Positions 1-5,764 of a DNA stretch of 5,764 bases are shown here, in pieces. The notes under the pieces were generated by a model. It was given only the letters and a program-made list of their open reading frames with translations, made no database searches and was not told the origin of the DNA. The DNA comes from Candidatus Woesearchaeota archaeon CG10_big_fil_rev_8_21_14_0_10_32_9 (lineage in GTDB: Archaea > Nanobdellota > Nanobdellia > Woesearchaeales > 21-14-0-10-32-9), in NCBI GenBank assembly GCA_002762915.1, contig PCYF01000009.1:1-5764 (forward strand), in the 5' to 3' direction. Numbering within the stretch: the stretch's first letter is position 1; each line of letters begins with the position of its first letter. A program made the position numbers and the translations under genes.

Positions 1-835
1 CGTACTCTAGTCCTAATAATTTTTCTCCTTTCATTTCTGAAATAATATCAACATCATACTTTAATGAAGAAATTCTGTCTTTAGCTAAAATTAAATATTC
101 TCCATTCAACTCAACTTTTGCATAAACTAATTCAGGATTAATTGCAAGAGCAACATTACCAATAAGTGTCCAAGGAGTTGTTGTCCAAGCGAGTAAATAG
201 GTTTTATCTTCTCCTTTTACCTTGAATTTTGCTGTTAAAGATTTTTCTGTAACATCCTTGTAACTATTATCCATTGCTATTTCTGAATTAGATAAAGGGG
301 TCTGACATCTTGGACAATAAAGTAAAACCTTTTTTCCCTCGTAAATATATCCCTCATCATAAAGTCTTTTGAAAATGTGCCAAACCGATTCCATGTATGT
401 ATCATCCATGGTTTTGTAAGAATTGTCAAAGTCTATCCACTTACCCATTCTTTTAACAGTTTTTTTCCATTCATCAGCAAAGAATAAAACTTTAGATCTG
501 CAAGTTTCGTTAAATTTGTCAACACCCATCTCTTCTATTTGCTTTTTGTTTTGAATATTCAAATCTTTTTCAACAATGTTTTCAATTGGTAATCCATGAC
601 AATCCCAACCCCATTTTCTTTCAACTCTGAAACCTTTCATAGTCCAGAATCTAGGAAAGACGTCTTTGCTAGTCAATCCCAAAATGTGCCCATAATGAGG
701 AAGACCAGTTGCAAATGGAGGACCATCATAGAAAACGTATTGTTTATTCAATGGACGAGAATCTACTGACTTCTCAAAAGTCTTATTATTCTCCCAAAAT
801 TCAACAATTTCTTTTTCCTTATCTGACCTAGACAA
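1..835 (-). CDS. ileS: Isoleucyl-tRNA synthetase, N-terminal part (cut by window edge)
   Basis: This class I aminoacyl-tRNA synthetase charges tRNA-Ile with isoleucine in the cytoplasm. The first 278 codons are visible, about a quarter of the usual length of roughly 1000 residues; the rest lies left of the window. In order: an N-terminal helix (DKEKEIVEFWENNKTFEKS, residues 5-23), the catalytic entry YDGPPFATG (36-44), the HIGH signature as HYGH (47-50), GWDCHGLPIE (76-85), a CPRC cysteine pair (174-177) and the start of the CP1 editing domain with WTTTPWTL (217-224). WTTTPWT and PHYGH distinguish IleRS from ValRS and LeuRS. The frame has no ATG before residue 66, and an in-frame TGA lies 36 nt upstream, so TTG at 835-833 is the only reasonable start. 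It follows the pilin-like gene on the same strand after 163 bp and appears to have its own promoter. The sequence after WTTTPWTL reads IGN where PSN or PAN is usual. The family call is very secure. Confidence 0.96.
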   Translation of the reverse strand, partial: MSRSDKEKEIVEFWENNKTFEKSVDSRPLNKQYVFYDGPPFATGLPHYGHILGLTSKDVFPRFWTMKGFRVERKWGWDCHGLPIENIVEKDLNIQNKKQIEEMGVDKFNETCRSKVLFFADEWKKTVKRMGKWIDFDNSYKTMDDTYMESVWHIFKRLYDEGYIYEGKKVLLYCPRCQTPLSNSEIAMDNSYKDVTEKSLTAKFKVKGEDKTYLLAWTTTPWTLIGNVALAINPELVYAKVELNGEYLILAKDRISSLKYDVDIISEMKGEKLLGLEY

Positions 836-842
836 ATTTAAT

Positions 843-848
843 CCCCCT
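843..848 (-). promoter_or_regulatory. Ribosome binding site deciding the TTG start of ileS
   Basis: On the minus strand the sequence AGGGGG is followed by a 7-nt spacer and then TTG. It is a purine-rich, imperfect match to the archaeal Shine-Dalgarno core (GGAGGTGA). No ATG or GTG lies in frame between the upstream TGA and this TTG, so the site supports TTG initiation. A second purine block (GGGAG, 854-858) lies further upstream at a less favourable distance. Confidence 0.6.
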
Positions 849-903
849 ATTTTCTCCCAATATTTGCTTCACTACCTTAGAGTTTAAATGCAAAAGCTCC
901 TCT

Positions 904-918
904 TATATAAATATTTTC
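904..918 (-). promoter_or_regulatory. Probable ileS promoter (BRE plus TATA box)
   Basis: Read on the minus strand, this is GAAAATATTTATATA. It contains a TATA-like element (TTTATATA) preceded by an A-rich stretch that fits an archaeal TFB recognition element. With the usual spacing of about 25 bp, transcription would start near 880 and leave a leader of roughly 45 nt carrying the ribosome binding site. A second TATA-like stretch (TTTAAATATTA, about 978-988) just past the pilin stop codon could give a longer leader of more than 100 nt. The rest of the 836-998 gap shows no tRNA, no convincing hairpin and no credible small ORF. Confidence 0.5.
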
Positions 919-998
919 ATTAAAATAAACAAGTATTACACCAGTATAAATCACTTTTACACAACAGCACACACAATAATATTTAAACCAAAACCCAA

Positions 999-1457
999 CT
1001 AACTAACCGTTGCAATAACATTCGCCTCAGACGTTACAGGAAAACTTCTCCCCTCTTTCAGAAATTGTATAGATACACCAACTCTGATTTTTTCTCCAAG
1101 AAAATAAGTTTTTGTCAAATTGCAATCTGCATAAAATGTTTCACCAGATGCTACACTCACACTCATAGTTTTGTCAGAAGTCTCATTATCTACCTTACAA
1201 GATATCTTAGTTACATTAATTTGAGAACCCACAATGTTCTTAAGAGACATGTTAATTACGCTTGATTCATTTAATTTAGCATCTATGCACGTAAAAGAAT
1301 CCATAAAAGTGCACGAATCTGCAATAGCATCCGCAGGTTTCCAAGAGAAAACTGTCACAAGAGCAGCAATCACAATACCTAGGCTTAATATTGCCCAACC
1401 ATAAGTCATTAAGAACTCAGTTGCTGCCTGCCCCTTCTTTTTTCTTAACAAACTCAT
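999..1457 (-). CDS. Pilin-like protein with archaeal class III signal peptide
   Basis: This 152-residue protein is a probable surface subunit or adhesin of archaeal type IV pilin type. A basic leader MSLLRKKKG is followed by QAATEFLMTYGWAIL and a hydrophobic segment to about residue 38. That is the class III signal peptide, predicted to be cut by an EppA/PibD-type prepilin peptidase between G9 and Q10, leaving Glu at mature position 5 as in pilins. The rest (about 40-152) is a small Ser/Thr/Asn-rich, beta-prone exported domain. It has four cysteines (C49, C57, C87, C112) that could form two disulfides. It has five N-X-S/T sequons (N63, N69, N81, N91, N113), so five of its seven asparagines could be glycosylated. 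The ATG at 1457 gives a nine-residue leader of the right length. It is divergent from the membrane glycosyltransferase pair. No prepilin peptidase or pilus ATPase is in view, so assembly into a true pilus is not shown. Confidence 0.85.
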   Translation of the reverse strand: MSLLRKKKGQAATEFLMTYGWAILSLGIVIAALVTVFSWKPADAIADSCTFMDSFTCIDAKLNESSVINMSLKNIVGSQINVTKISCKVDNETSDKTMSVSVASGETFYADCNLTKTYFLGEKIRVGVSIQFLKEGRSFPVTSEANVIATVS

Positions 1458-1513
1458 AAAAATATTTAAAAACTCCGAGTTTAAAAATATTTCTAATAGA
1501 GCTTGGTGCTTAA
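1458..1513. promoter_or_regulatory. Divergent promoter region between pilin-like gene and membrane protein gene
   Basis: Only 56 bp separate the two divergent start codons, so both promoters must lie here or overlap the genes. The AT block TTTAAAAATATTT (1480-1492) is centred about 28 bp upstream of both start codons. A single TATA-like element could therefore serve both genes if each transcript is leaderless or nearly so. A second AT block (1460-1472) lies directly next to the pilin start. The plus-strand gene has a short Shine-Dalgarno-like GGTG (1505-1508) five nt before its ATG. The pilin gene has no properly spaced ribosome binding site, which favours leaderless translation. Assigning the TATA element is inference. 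Confidence 0.55.
1460..1492. repeat. Near-perfect 16-bp inverted repeat in the divergent promoter
   Basis: The left arm AAATATTTAAAAACTC (1460-1475) and right arm GAGTTTAAAAATATTT (1477-1492) pair at 14 of 16 positions around a single C at 1476. The only mismatches are 1468/1484 and 1469/1483. Each arm contains a TATA-like block, so the symmetry may be the paired core elements of a bidirectional promoter, an operator for a dimeric regulator, or both. Confidence 0.75.
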
Positions 1514-3526
1514 ATGAAAAAATTTGATTGGAACTATGAACTTAAGATAACTTATGAATTTTTTAGAAAAACTCTTGATAAATTGGCTTATCCTGGAATA
1601 CTTCTAATCTTGACAGTATTTAGCATCATAAAACTGCTTATCCCTTTTTGGAAATATAATAACTTATACACTTGGGACCTGGCCGGACAGTTATTTTCCA
1701 CATGGTTCTTGAAAGAATATTTATATCCCGGAATAGTCGGGTGGAATCCCTTCTTTTTTGCAGGATTTCCTCAAAACCAATTTTATACCCCCTTATTTTC
1801 ATATATTTCTGCAACACTTTCATTCATATTTAGTATAGAAACATCAATAAAAATAGTACTTAGTATAGTTATATTACTTACCCCTGTTTCAATCTATTAT
1901 TTTTTGAGATCACTTAAGATTTCAAAACAAAAATCATCTTTGTTAACGTTAATTTCATACTCAGCATTTTACTTTGTACGCCCAGAGTTTAATCATTTTG
2001 GAGGAGATTTTTTCTCAACATTTAACGTAGGACTTTTTACTAACGCGCTTGGTTTAATCTTGGCCTTCTTCTATTTAGGAACACTCATCAGAGGGCTTGA
2101 TAATAAGAAATTTGTTCTTGCATCAGTTTTATTTTCATTGTTAATCATTAGTCACATATTTAGCGCAGTATTTGGTTTAATCGTCGGAGGATCGTTCATA
2201 TTATTTAGAACTTTGAAAGATAAAAAAATGTTTAAATTTGGCGTGAAACATTATCTTTTAACATTCGGATTAACAGCTTTTTGGGTACTCCCCTTCTTGT
2301 TTAAAATTAATAACACAGTTACAGTAAAAGCATTTATGAATCCGTTTTTATTTTATATCATCCTAGGATGTTCACTCATACTTATATTCGGAGCATACAT
2401 AAACAAAAAAGAAGCAAACATGGAAATTGCATTTGTTAGCGCAATATTATCCCTATTTGTTTTAATATTATATCACTTTACCAATCTTCCATTTCATCAC
2501 TATAGATTATTATTTTTAAGTTTAGTTCTATTCATTTTGCTCGTTTTTTCATGGTTCAAAGAGGAAAATATATTTATTTATGGTTTTCTTGCTTGCGCAA
2601 TAATATTTTCACTCATCGCGTTTCCAAATATTGACACTTCAGGAAATGCAGACATAACTGTAAACATACAAAATTCAACATTCGAGCCTACTGAAAGACT
2701 TTACATTATTGCAAATCAAAATGAACAAACAGATCTTCATGTGTTACAGCACAAAATTCCTATGGATTACAAAATTAATGGAATTAAAGGACTTTATGTT
2801 GAATCTTCTCCAACGTCTGTGTTCATTTCTTATCTTGAAAAAGAACTTGATGAAAGTTCAATGGTTTGGGGAGCTTTTATCGATAATAAAATGTGGAAAA
2901 ACAAAACTATTATTCAAGAAATACTACCCTATCAACTTAAATATCTAAATATTGATAAAATAATTTCAACTGAAAATAAAACCGGCATTGGAACTAAAAT
3001 TCAGAACATTACAACAACAATTACAACAAAGACATCTAGTACAACATACAATGATTTCTATTTATACAAACTGGAAAAGACTAACTTGATTGAACCTCTT
3101 AATTATTCTCCTAGAGTTGTTAAAGGAGATTGGATGAATGCATCAGTCAATTGGTTCATGAGTGAAGATATAAAAAACGGAATCATTGCGTTTGAAGACG
3201 TTCCAGATTTTGTTGGAACGGGATCCGAAAAAGTTACAATTCAAAACATATCTGAATTAAACGATAAGATAGATTTCTATGTTGATTCAGATAAAGCTGT
3301 TCCATTACTGATAAAAATATCTTATTTTCCAAATTGGAAAGCATATTCAGCTGGAAAAGCTCTCAAGACTTATAGAGTTTCACCGAACATGATTTTAATT
3401 TATGGAAAAGGTGAAATAAACTTAAGATATGAACCTTTATTTATTGACAAAATTTCCTCAATTATAAGTATTATAACTTTATTATGGATTCTGTATTATA
3501 TATACAGATTCAACTTGAAAAAATGA
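1514..3526 (+). CDS. Multi-pass membrane protein, PTPS_related / GT-C-like family, with sequon-rich exported domain
   Basis: This 670-residue integral membrane protein is probably a surface glycosyltransferase or glycan-assembly protein. The first membrane segment is at about 27-46. The next extracytoplasmic loop holds YTWDLAGQ (52-59; candidate catalytic or metal-binding D55) and GWNPFFFAGFPQNQFYTPLF (76-95). The latter resembles the conserved WNP-x-x-x-x-GxP-x-x-x-FYxP stretch of archaeal membrane proteins labelled 6-pyruvoyl-tetrahydropterin synthase-related; that name does not imply pterin chemistry. About ten further hydrophobic segments run to about 371, with SHIFSAVFGL (213-222) in one. 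Residues 372-643 form an exported domain with seven N-X-S/T sequons, a Thr-rich stretch (486-511) and a beta-rich end with FPNWKAY (605-611). One membrane helix (about 644-666) and a basic tail close the protein. ATG at 1514 follows GGTG by five nt. Its stop overlaps the next start, so the two are probably co-transcribed. The fold call is moderately secure; the substrate is unknown. Confidence 0.75.
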   Translation: MKKFDWNYELKITYEFFRKTLDKLAYPGILLILTVFSIIKLLIPFWKYNNLYTWDLAGQLFSTWFLKEYLYPGIVGWNPFFFAGFPQNQFYTPLFSYISATLSFIFSIETSIKIVLSIVILLTPVSIYYFLRSLKISKQKSSLLTLISYSAFYFVRPEFNHFGGDFFSTFNVGLFTNALGLILAFFYLGTLIRGLDNKKFVLASVLFSLLIISHIFSAVFGLIVGGSFILFRTLKDKKMFKFGVKHYLLTFGLTAFWVLPFLFKINNTVTVKAFMNPFLFYIILGCSLILIFGAYINKKEANMEIAFVSAILSLFVLILYHFTNLPFHHYRLLFLSLVLFILLVFSWFKEENIFIYGFLACAIIFSLIAFPNIDTSGNADITVNIQNSTFEPTERLYIIANQNEQTDLHVLQHKIPMDYKINGIKGLYVESSPTSVFISYLEKELDESSMVWGAFIDNKMWKNKTIIQEILPYQLKYLNIDKIISTENKTGIGTKIQNITTTITTKTSSTTYNDFYLYKLEKTNLIEPLNYSPRVVKGDWMNASVNWFMSEDIKNGIIAFEDVPDFVGTGSEKVTIQNISELNDKIDFYVDSDKAVPLLIKISYFPNWKAYSAGKALKTYRVSPNMILIYGKGEINLRYEPLFIDKISSIISIITLLWILYYIYRFNLKK

Positions 3527-4950
3527 CAACAGACACATTAAAGGAACCAGAATTAATAAAAAAAATAAACCCTTGGATAATTCTAGGACTTTTATTAATT
3601 TTGTATTTTTTTATAATAATTAAGACCCCCAATGTTTTAACAGGAGATGAATTATTTTACTACGACCAAGCACAAAATATCCGAGGAGGAACTCTATCAT
3701 ATTTTGATAACACTCAACCTTTTGGTTTTCCACTATTAATCGCAGGATTAGGTACAGATAATATAATGCTGTTGCGACTATTTAATGCAGCAATATTTAT
3801 TATAGGCTTGTACTTTCTCTACAAAATAACTGCGCACTTATCAAATAAATCAGCAGGCTTGCTAGCACTTCTAATTGCCGGACTTGCTAAATTCTCTGTA
3901 CAAACAAGCACACTGCTTTTAACAGAACCATTATTTGTTTTAACAACATTTGCAGCTACATGGTACTTCATAAAAACACTAGATGACAACCACACTAAAA
4001 ACTATTTGTTCTTAGGATTTTGGCTTATTTTAGCAATTCAAACAAAAATAACTAACTTGGTTCTACCAATAGCATTTGCATTATATATACTTGCATATAC
4101 TCCAAAAAAGTTTACATTTAAATTTATAACAACACTAACAATATCTCTTGCAAGCCTTATACCTTACTTGATATTAACACAAGGTAAATTTCTTGTAGAA
4201 AAGATCGCCCTAGAAAATACCGAAATACTTCCAGATCCTTTGTTTTTTATAGTATCGACAATTTTTTACTTCACAATCCCCTTTATAATTTTAATTTTAT
4301 TTACCGCATTCTTTTATAAGCTGGAAAGCAAAGAAAGAATACTAACAACACTCGCGCTAACATATTTGGTATTGTTGTTTGTTTCTAAAACTATTTTATT
4401 CCCAAGACATCTATTCCCCTTCTTTCTATTTGTACTTCCTCTAATTTCTATTTCAATTATAAAACAAAAAGAACGTCTAAGAATTATAGGACTAATAATA
4501 GTATCATTGTTTTTAATTATAAACATAGTAACTCTTCCACAACTTCCTGAGTTTGATGATAATAATTATTTTTTTAATGTTCCTTCCAATTGTATTCAGT
4601 TAAAAAATTTCGAAATTCAAACTGGAGAAAACATTACACTTCCTTACTTTGCACAACCGACAAAAACATTGTATAAGTATACAACCACGTTCTTTTCTGA
4701 TATTCCTCTTGATGTAATTTCTCTTAATTATGCTGATGATTTTGTTGCCCAATTAACTTTAGATCGCACTGATTACGTACAAGGGTTGTTATCTGGAACA
4801 TCTTATTCATCTAAGAATTTCTATTTTAATAATAAAGTATCCCCCGGATATCACACATTAAGCATATCAATAATTAATTCTATAAATATTGGAGGACTAG
4901 GTCAAGTATTACTTTGTGAAGATAAAACCAAATCCTTAGACTTAAATTAA
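3523..4950 (+). CDS. GT-C family glycosyltransferase (PMT/ArnT-like, GT39/GT83 type)
   Basis: This 475-residue integral membrane protein is a predicted transferase of sugars from a polyprenyl/dolichyl-phosphate donor to an acceptor on the outer face. After the first membrane helix (about 17-34) comes the family hallmark GDELFYYDQAQNI, with the acidic pair D42-E43 in the first external loop. It is followed by QPFGFPLLIA (65-74), LLLTEPLFVL (131-140) and FPRHLFPFF with R295 in a late loop. About ten hydrophobic segments end near residue 338. The tail (339-475) is an exported beta-rich domain without a membrane helix; C357 and C465 could form a disulfide, and SPGYHTLSISI resembles carbohydrate-binding jelly-roll modules. 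A longer reading from ATG 3484 is possible, but ATG 3523 is preferred: it overlaps the upstream stop as ATGA and gives a normal short cytoplasmic N-terminus. No clear ribosome binding site precedes it, consistent with translational coupling. The acceptor could be protein or lipid-linked glycan. Confidence 0.85.
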   Translation: MTTDTLKEPELIKKINPWIILGLLLILYFFIIIKTPNVLTGDELFYYDQAQNIRGGTLSYFDNTQPFGFPLLIAGLGTDNIMLLRLFNAAIFIIGLYFLYKITAHLSNKSAGLLALLIAGLAKFSVQTSTLLLTEPLFVLTTFAATWYFIKTLDDNHTKNYLFLGFWLILAIQTKITNLVLPIAFALYILAYTPKKFTFKFITTLTISLASLIPYLILTQGKFLVEKIALENTEILPDPLFFIVSTIFYFTIPFIILILFTAFFYKLESKERILTTLALTYLVLLFVSKTILFPRHLFPFFLFVLPLISISIIKQKERLRIIGLIIVSLFLIINIVTLPQLPEFDDNNYFFNVPSNCIQLKNFEIQTGENITLPYFAQPTKTLYKYTTTFFSDIPLDVISLNYADDFVAQLTLDRTDYVQGLLSGTSYSSKNFYFNNKVSPGYHTLSISIINSINIGGLGQVLLCEDKTKSLDLN

Positions 4951-5663
4951 ATCAAACCCCACAACTTCAATCTGAGTTTGAGTATTGCAAAAAACATTTT
5001 AGGCGCAGCTTTAGAAACGCTTAATTCATTCAAAGAATATCCGTAATCAATTGGAACCTCAAAAGAAATATACCCCTTTTTTTTAGATTTATAAAGTAAC
5101 TCGGTATCACCAACCCACGAATCATCTGTTATTTCTATATTCCTAAATATTTCTTTTCTTATTAATTTACATCCAACTTGAATATCTTTCTCTCTTAATC
5201 CAAATAAAACTCTAACTAGTGTTCTGTATCCCCAGCTAAAAAACTTTCTAACCACAGGAATGTTGTGTCTTTCAACGCCTTTTACATATCTTGATCCAAT
5301 AATGATGTCAAACTCCGTGTGTTTTAATGCATCATCTAGAAACTCAATTGGATAACTTAGATCTGAATCAAGCATTACAATCCAAGAATACTTTGCAACT
5401 ACAAATCCCTTTTTTAGTCCCACCCATTTTCCTTTCTTTTTAGAAAAAACTGGCTTAATTGTAGCACTTTTTAGTTTTTTAGCAATATCCCAAGTCTTAT
5501 CCTTGGAAGTTTGAACAGAAACAATAATCTCATATTTTTCTATATTTTTATTATTTTTTAAATACTTTTCAATATGCAAAACATTATTTTTAATAAACTT
5601 CTCTGCATTAACCACAGGAACAACGACAGAAACACTCACTTTTTTCGTAAAATTCACCTTCAT
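4947..5663 (-). CDS. GT2 family glycosyltransferase, dolichyl-phosphate hexose synthase-like (DPM1/ALG5 type)
   Basis: This 238-residue GT-A fold enzyme is predicted to move a sugar from a nucleotide donor to a polyprenyl or dolichyl phosphate at the cytoplasmic membrane face. Visible motifs are the N-terminal strand SVSVVVPVVNAEKFI (10-24), GKWVGLKKGF (78-87), the metal-binding DSD (99-101) within MLDSDLSYP, IIIGSRYVKG (120-129), and two acceptor-side signatures: DIQVGCK (160-166) and WVGDTELLY (183-191). The DSDL-x-x-P, D-x-QxGxK and W-x-x-D-x-E set matches the DPM1/ALG5 group. Unusually, the DDGS motif after the second strand is replaced by VQTS (50-53), so a normally conserved nucleotide-contacting Asp is missing. 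There is no transmembrane segment, only a basic amphipathic C-terminus. The start is the first ATG. It is convergent with the GT-C gene and could supply that enzyme's lipid-linked sugar. The sugar is not determinable. Confidence 0.85.
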   Translation of the reverse strand: MKVNFTKKVSVSVVVPVVNAEKFIKNNVLHIEKYLKNNKNIEKYEIIVSVQTSKDKTWDIAKKLKSATIKPVFSKKKGKWVGLKKGFVVAKYSWIVMLDSDLSYPIEFLDDALKHTEFDIIIGSRYVKGVERHNIPVVRKFFSWGYRTLVRVLFGLREKDIQVGCKLIRKEIFRNIEITDDSWVGDTELLYKSKKKGYISFEVPIDYGYSLNELSVSKAAPKMFFAILKLRLKLWGLI

Positions 5664-5691
5664 TAATAATTAAAAATAAAAAAATAAAAAT
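5664..5691 (-). terminator. Poly-T tract between two co-directional genes, likely terminator and AT-rich promoter
   Basis: Directly after the stop codon of the gene at the right edge, the minus strand reads T5-A-T7-A-T5 (5690-5672). Consecutive T runs on the RNA-like strand without an obvious hairpin are the common form of archaeal intrinsic terminator. The same AT-rich stretch lies upstream of the GT2 start codon at 5663 and may contribute to its promoter; no Shine-Dalgarno sequence precedes that start. Which role dominates cannot be told from the sequence. Confidence 0.5.
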
Positions 5692-5764
5692 TTATTGTAC
5701 TGTTGAAACAATCTGAATCTTAGCAGGCTTATTAAAACTAACACCACTATCCCTCTTATAATAC
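5692..5764 (-). CDS. 3' end of an unidentified gene (cut by window edge), possibly an exported protein
   Basis: Only the last 23 codons and a TAA stop are visible; they read YYKRDSGVSFNKPAKIQIVS and then TVQ. Support for a real gene is the open frame to the window edge, a stop followed at once by a poly-T tract, and a plausible beta-strand C-terminus. The alternation of polar and hydrophobic residues and the ending SF-x3-A-x3-V-x-TV loosely resemble the end of the pilin-like protein at 999-1457 (SF-x4-A-x-V-I-A-TV). It might be another class III signal-peptide protein, but 23 residues cannot establish a family. It runs in the same direction as the GT2 gene, 28 bp upstream of it. Confidence 0.55.
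   Translation of the reverse strand, partial: YYKRDSGVSFNKPAKIQIVSTVQ

Noticed and set aside
904..921. A five-codon minus-strand frame (ATG to TAA) upstream of ileS as a regulatory leader peptide
   Set aside because: It overlaps the probable TATA box, so it would not be transcribed from that promoter, and it is too short to be meaningful.
1065..1265. A 66-codon plus-strand open frame antisense to the pilin-like gene
   Set aside because: It lies wholly inside the pilin-like gene, whose signal peptide and composition are clearly real. The product has no recognisable motif and looks like chance.
1460..1492. The inverted repeat as a transcription terminator hairpin
   Set aside because: It lies between two divergent start codons, not after a gene, and the stem is mostly A-T. 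A promoter or operator role fits better.
1638..1823. A 61-codon minus-strand open frame
   Set aside because: It is antisense to the conserved WNP and FYTP region of the 670-residue membrane protein and has no promoter or motif of its own.
2709..2948. A 79-codon plus-strand open frame in another frame
   Set aside because: It is nested in the exported domain of the 670-residue protein and has no credible ribosome binding site or family signature.
1514..3526. Calling the 670-residue protein a pterin biosynthesis enzyme from its family label
   Set aside because: PTPS_related is a historical label for a membrane family. The protein is a multi-pass membrane protein with no pterin synthase zinc-binding histidine pattern in view.
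4314..4526. A 70-codon minus-strand open frame
   Set aside because: It is antisense to late membrane segments of the GT-C gene. Hydrophobic codons read backwards give such chance frames in AT-rich DNA.

Overview
The window looks like chromosomal DNA of an AT-rich archaeon, most likely a member of the DPANN group (Woesearchaeota- or Pacearchaeota-like). The best evidence is the small surface protein at 999-1457: its N-terminus (KKKGQAATEFLMTYGWAIL) is the archaeal class III (type IV pilin-like) signal peptide in the form common in DPANN genomes. TATA-like promoter boxes, SD-poor or possibly leaderless starts and multi-pass membrane glycosyltransferases of archaeal type agree with this. The lineage is inferred from motifs, not from a database search.

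Layout from left to right: (1) 1-835, minus strand, the first 278 residues of isoleucyl-tRNA synthetase (ileS), cut by the window edge, starting at a TTG codon. (2) 836-998, a 163-bp gap holding the ileS promoter and leader. (3) 999-1457, minus strand, a pilin-like protein of 152 residues with five N-glycosylation sequons and four cysteines. (4) 1458-1513, a 56-bp divergent promoter region built around a near-perfect inverted repeat. (5) 1514-3526, plus strand, a 670-residue membrane protein resembling the PTPS_related / GT-C-like family. (6) 3523-4950, plus strand, a 475-residue GT-C glycosyltransferase of the PMT/ArnT type, coupled to the preceding gene by an ATGA overlap. (7) 4947-5663, minus strand, a GT2 family glycosyltransferase similar to dolichyl-phosphate-hexose synthases, whose stop codon overlaps that of gene 6 within a TTAA. 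(8) 5664-5691, a poly-T tract (minus strand) that can end the upstream gene and may also help start the GT2 gene. (9) 5692-5764, minus strand, the last 23 codons of an unidentified gene.

Working together (inference): the GT2 enzyme would charge a polyprenyl/dolichyl phosphate with a sugar on the cytoplasmic face. The two multi-pass membrane proteins have the topology of enzymes that use such lipid-linked sugars on the outer face. The sequon-rich pilin, transcribed divergently from them, is a plausible acceptor. The window therefore looks like a small surface-protein and glycosylation locus beside a housekeeping gene. No CRISPR array, transposase, rRNA or tRNA gene was seen.
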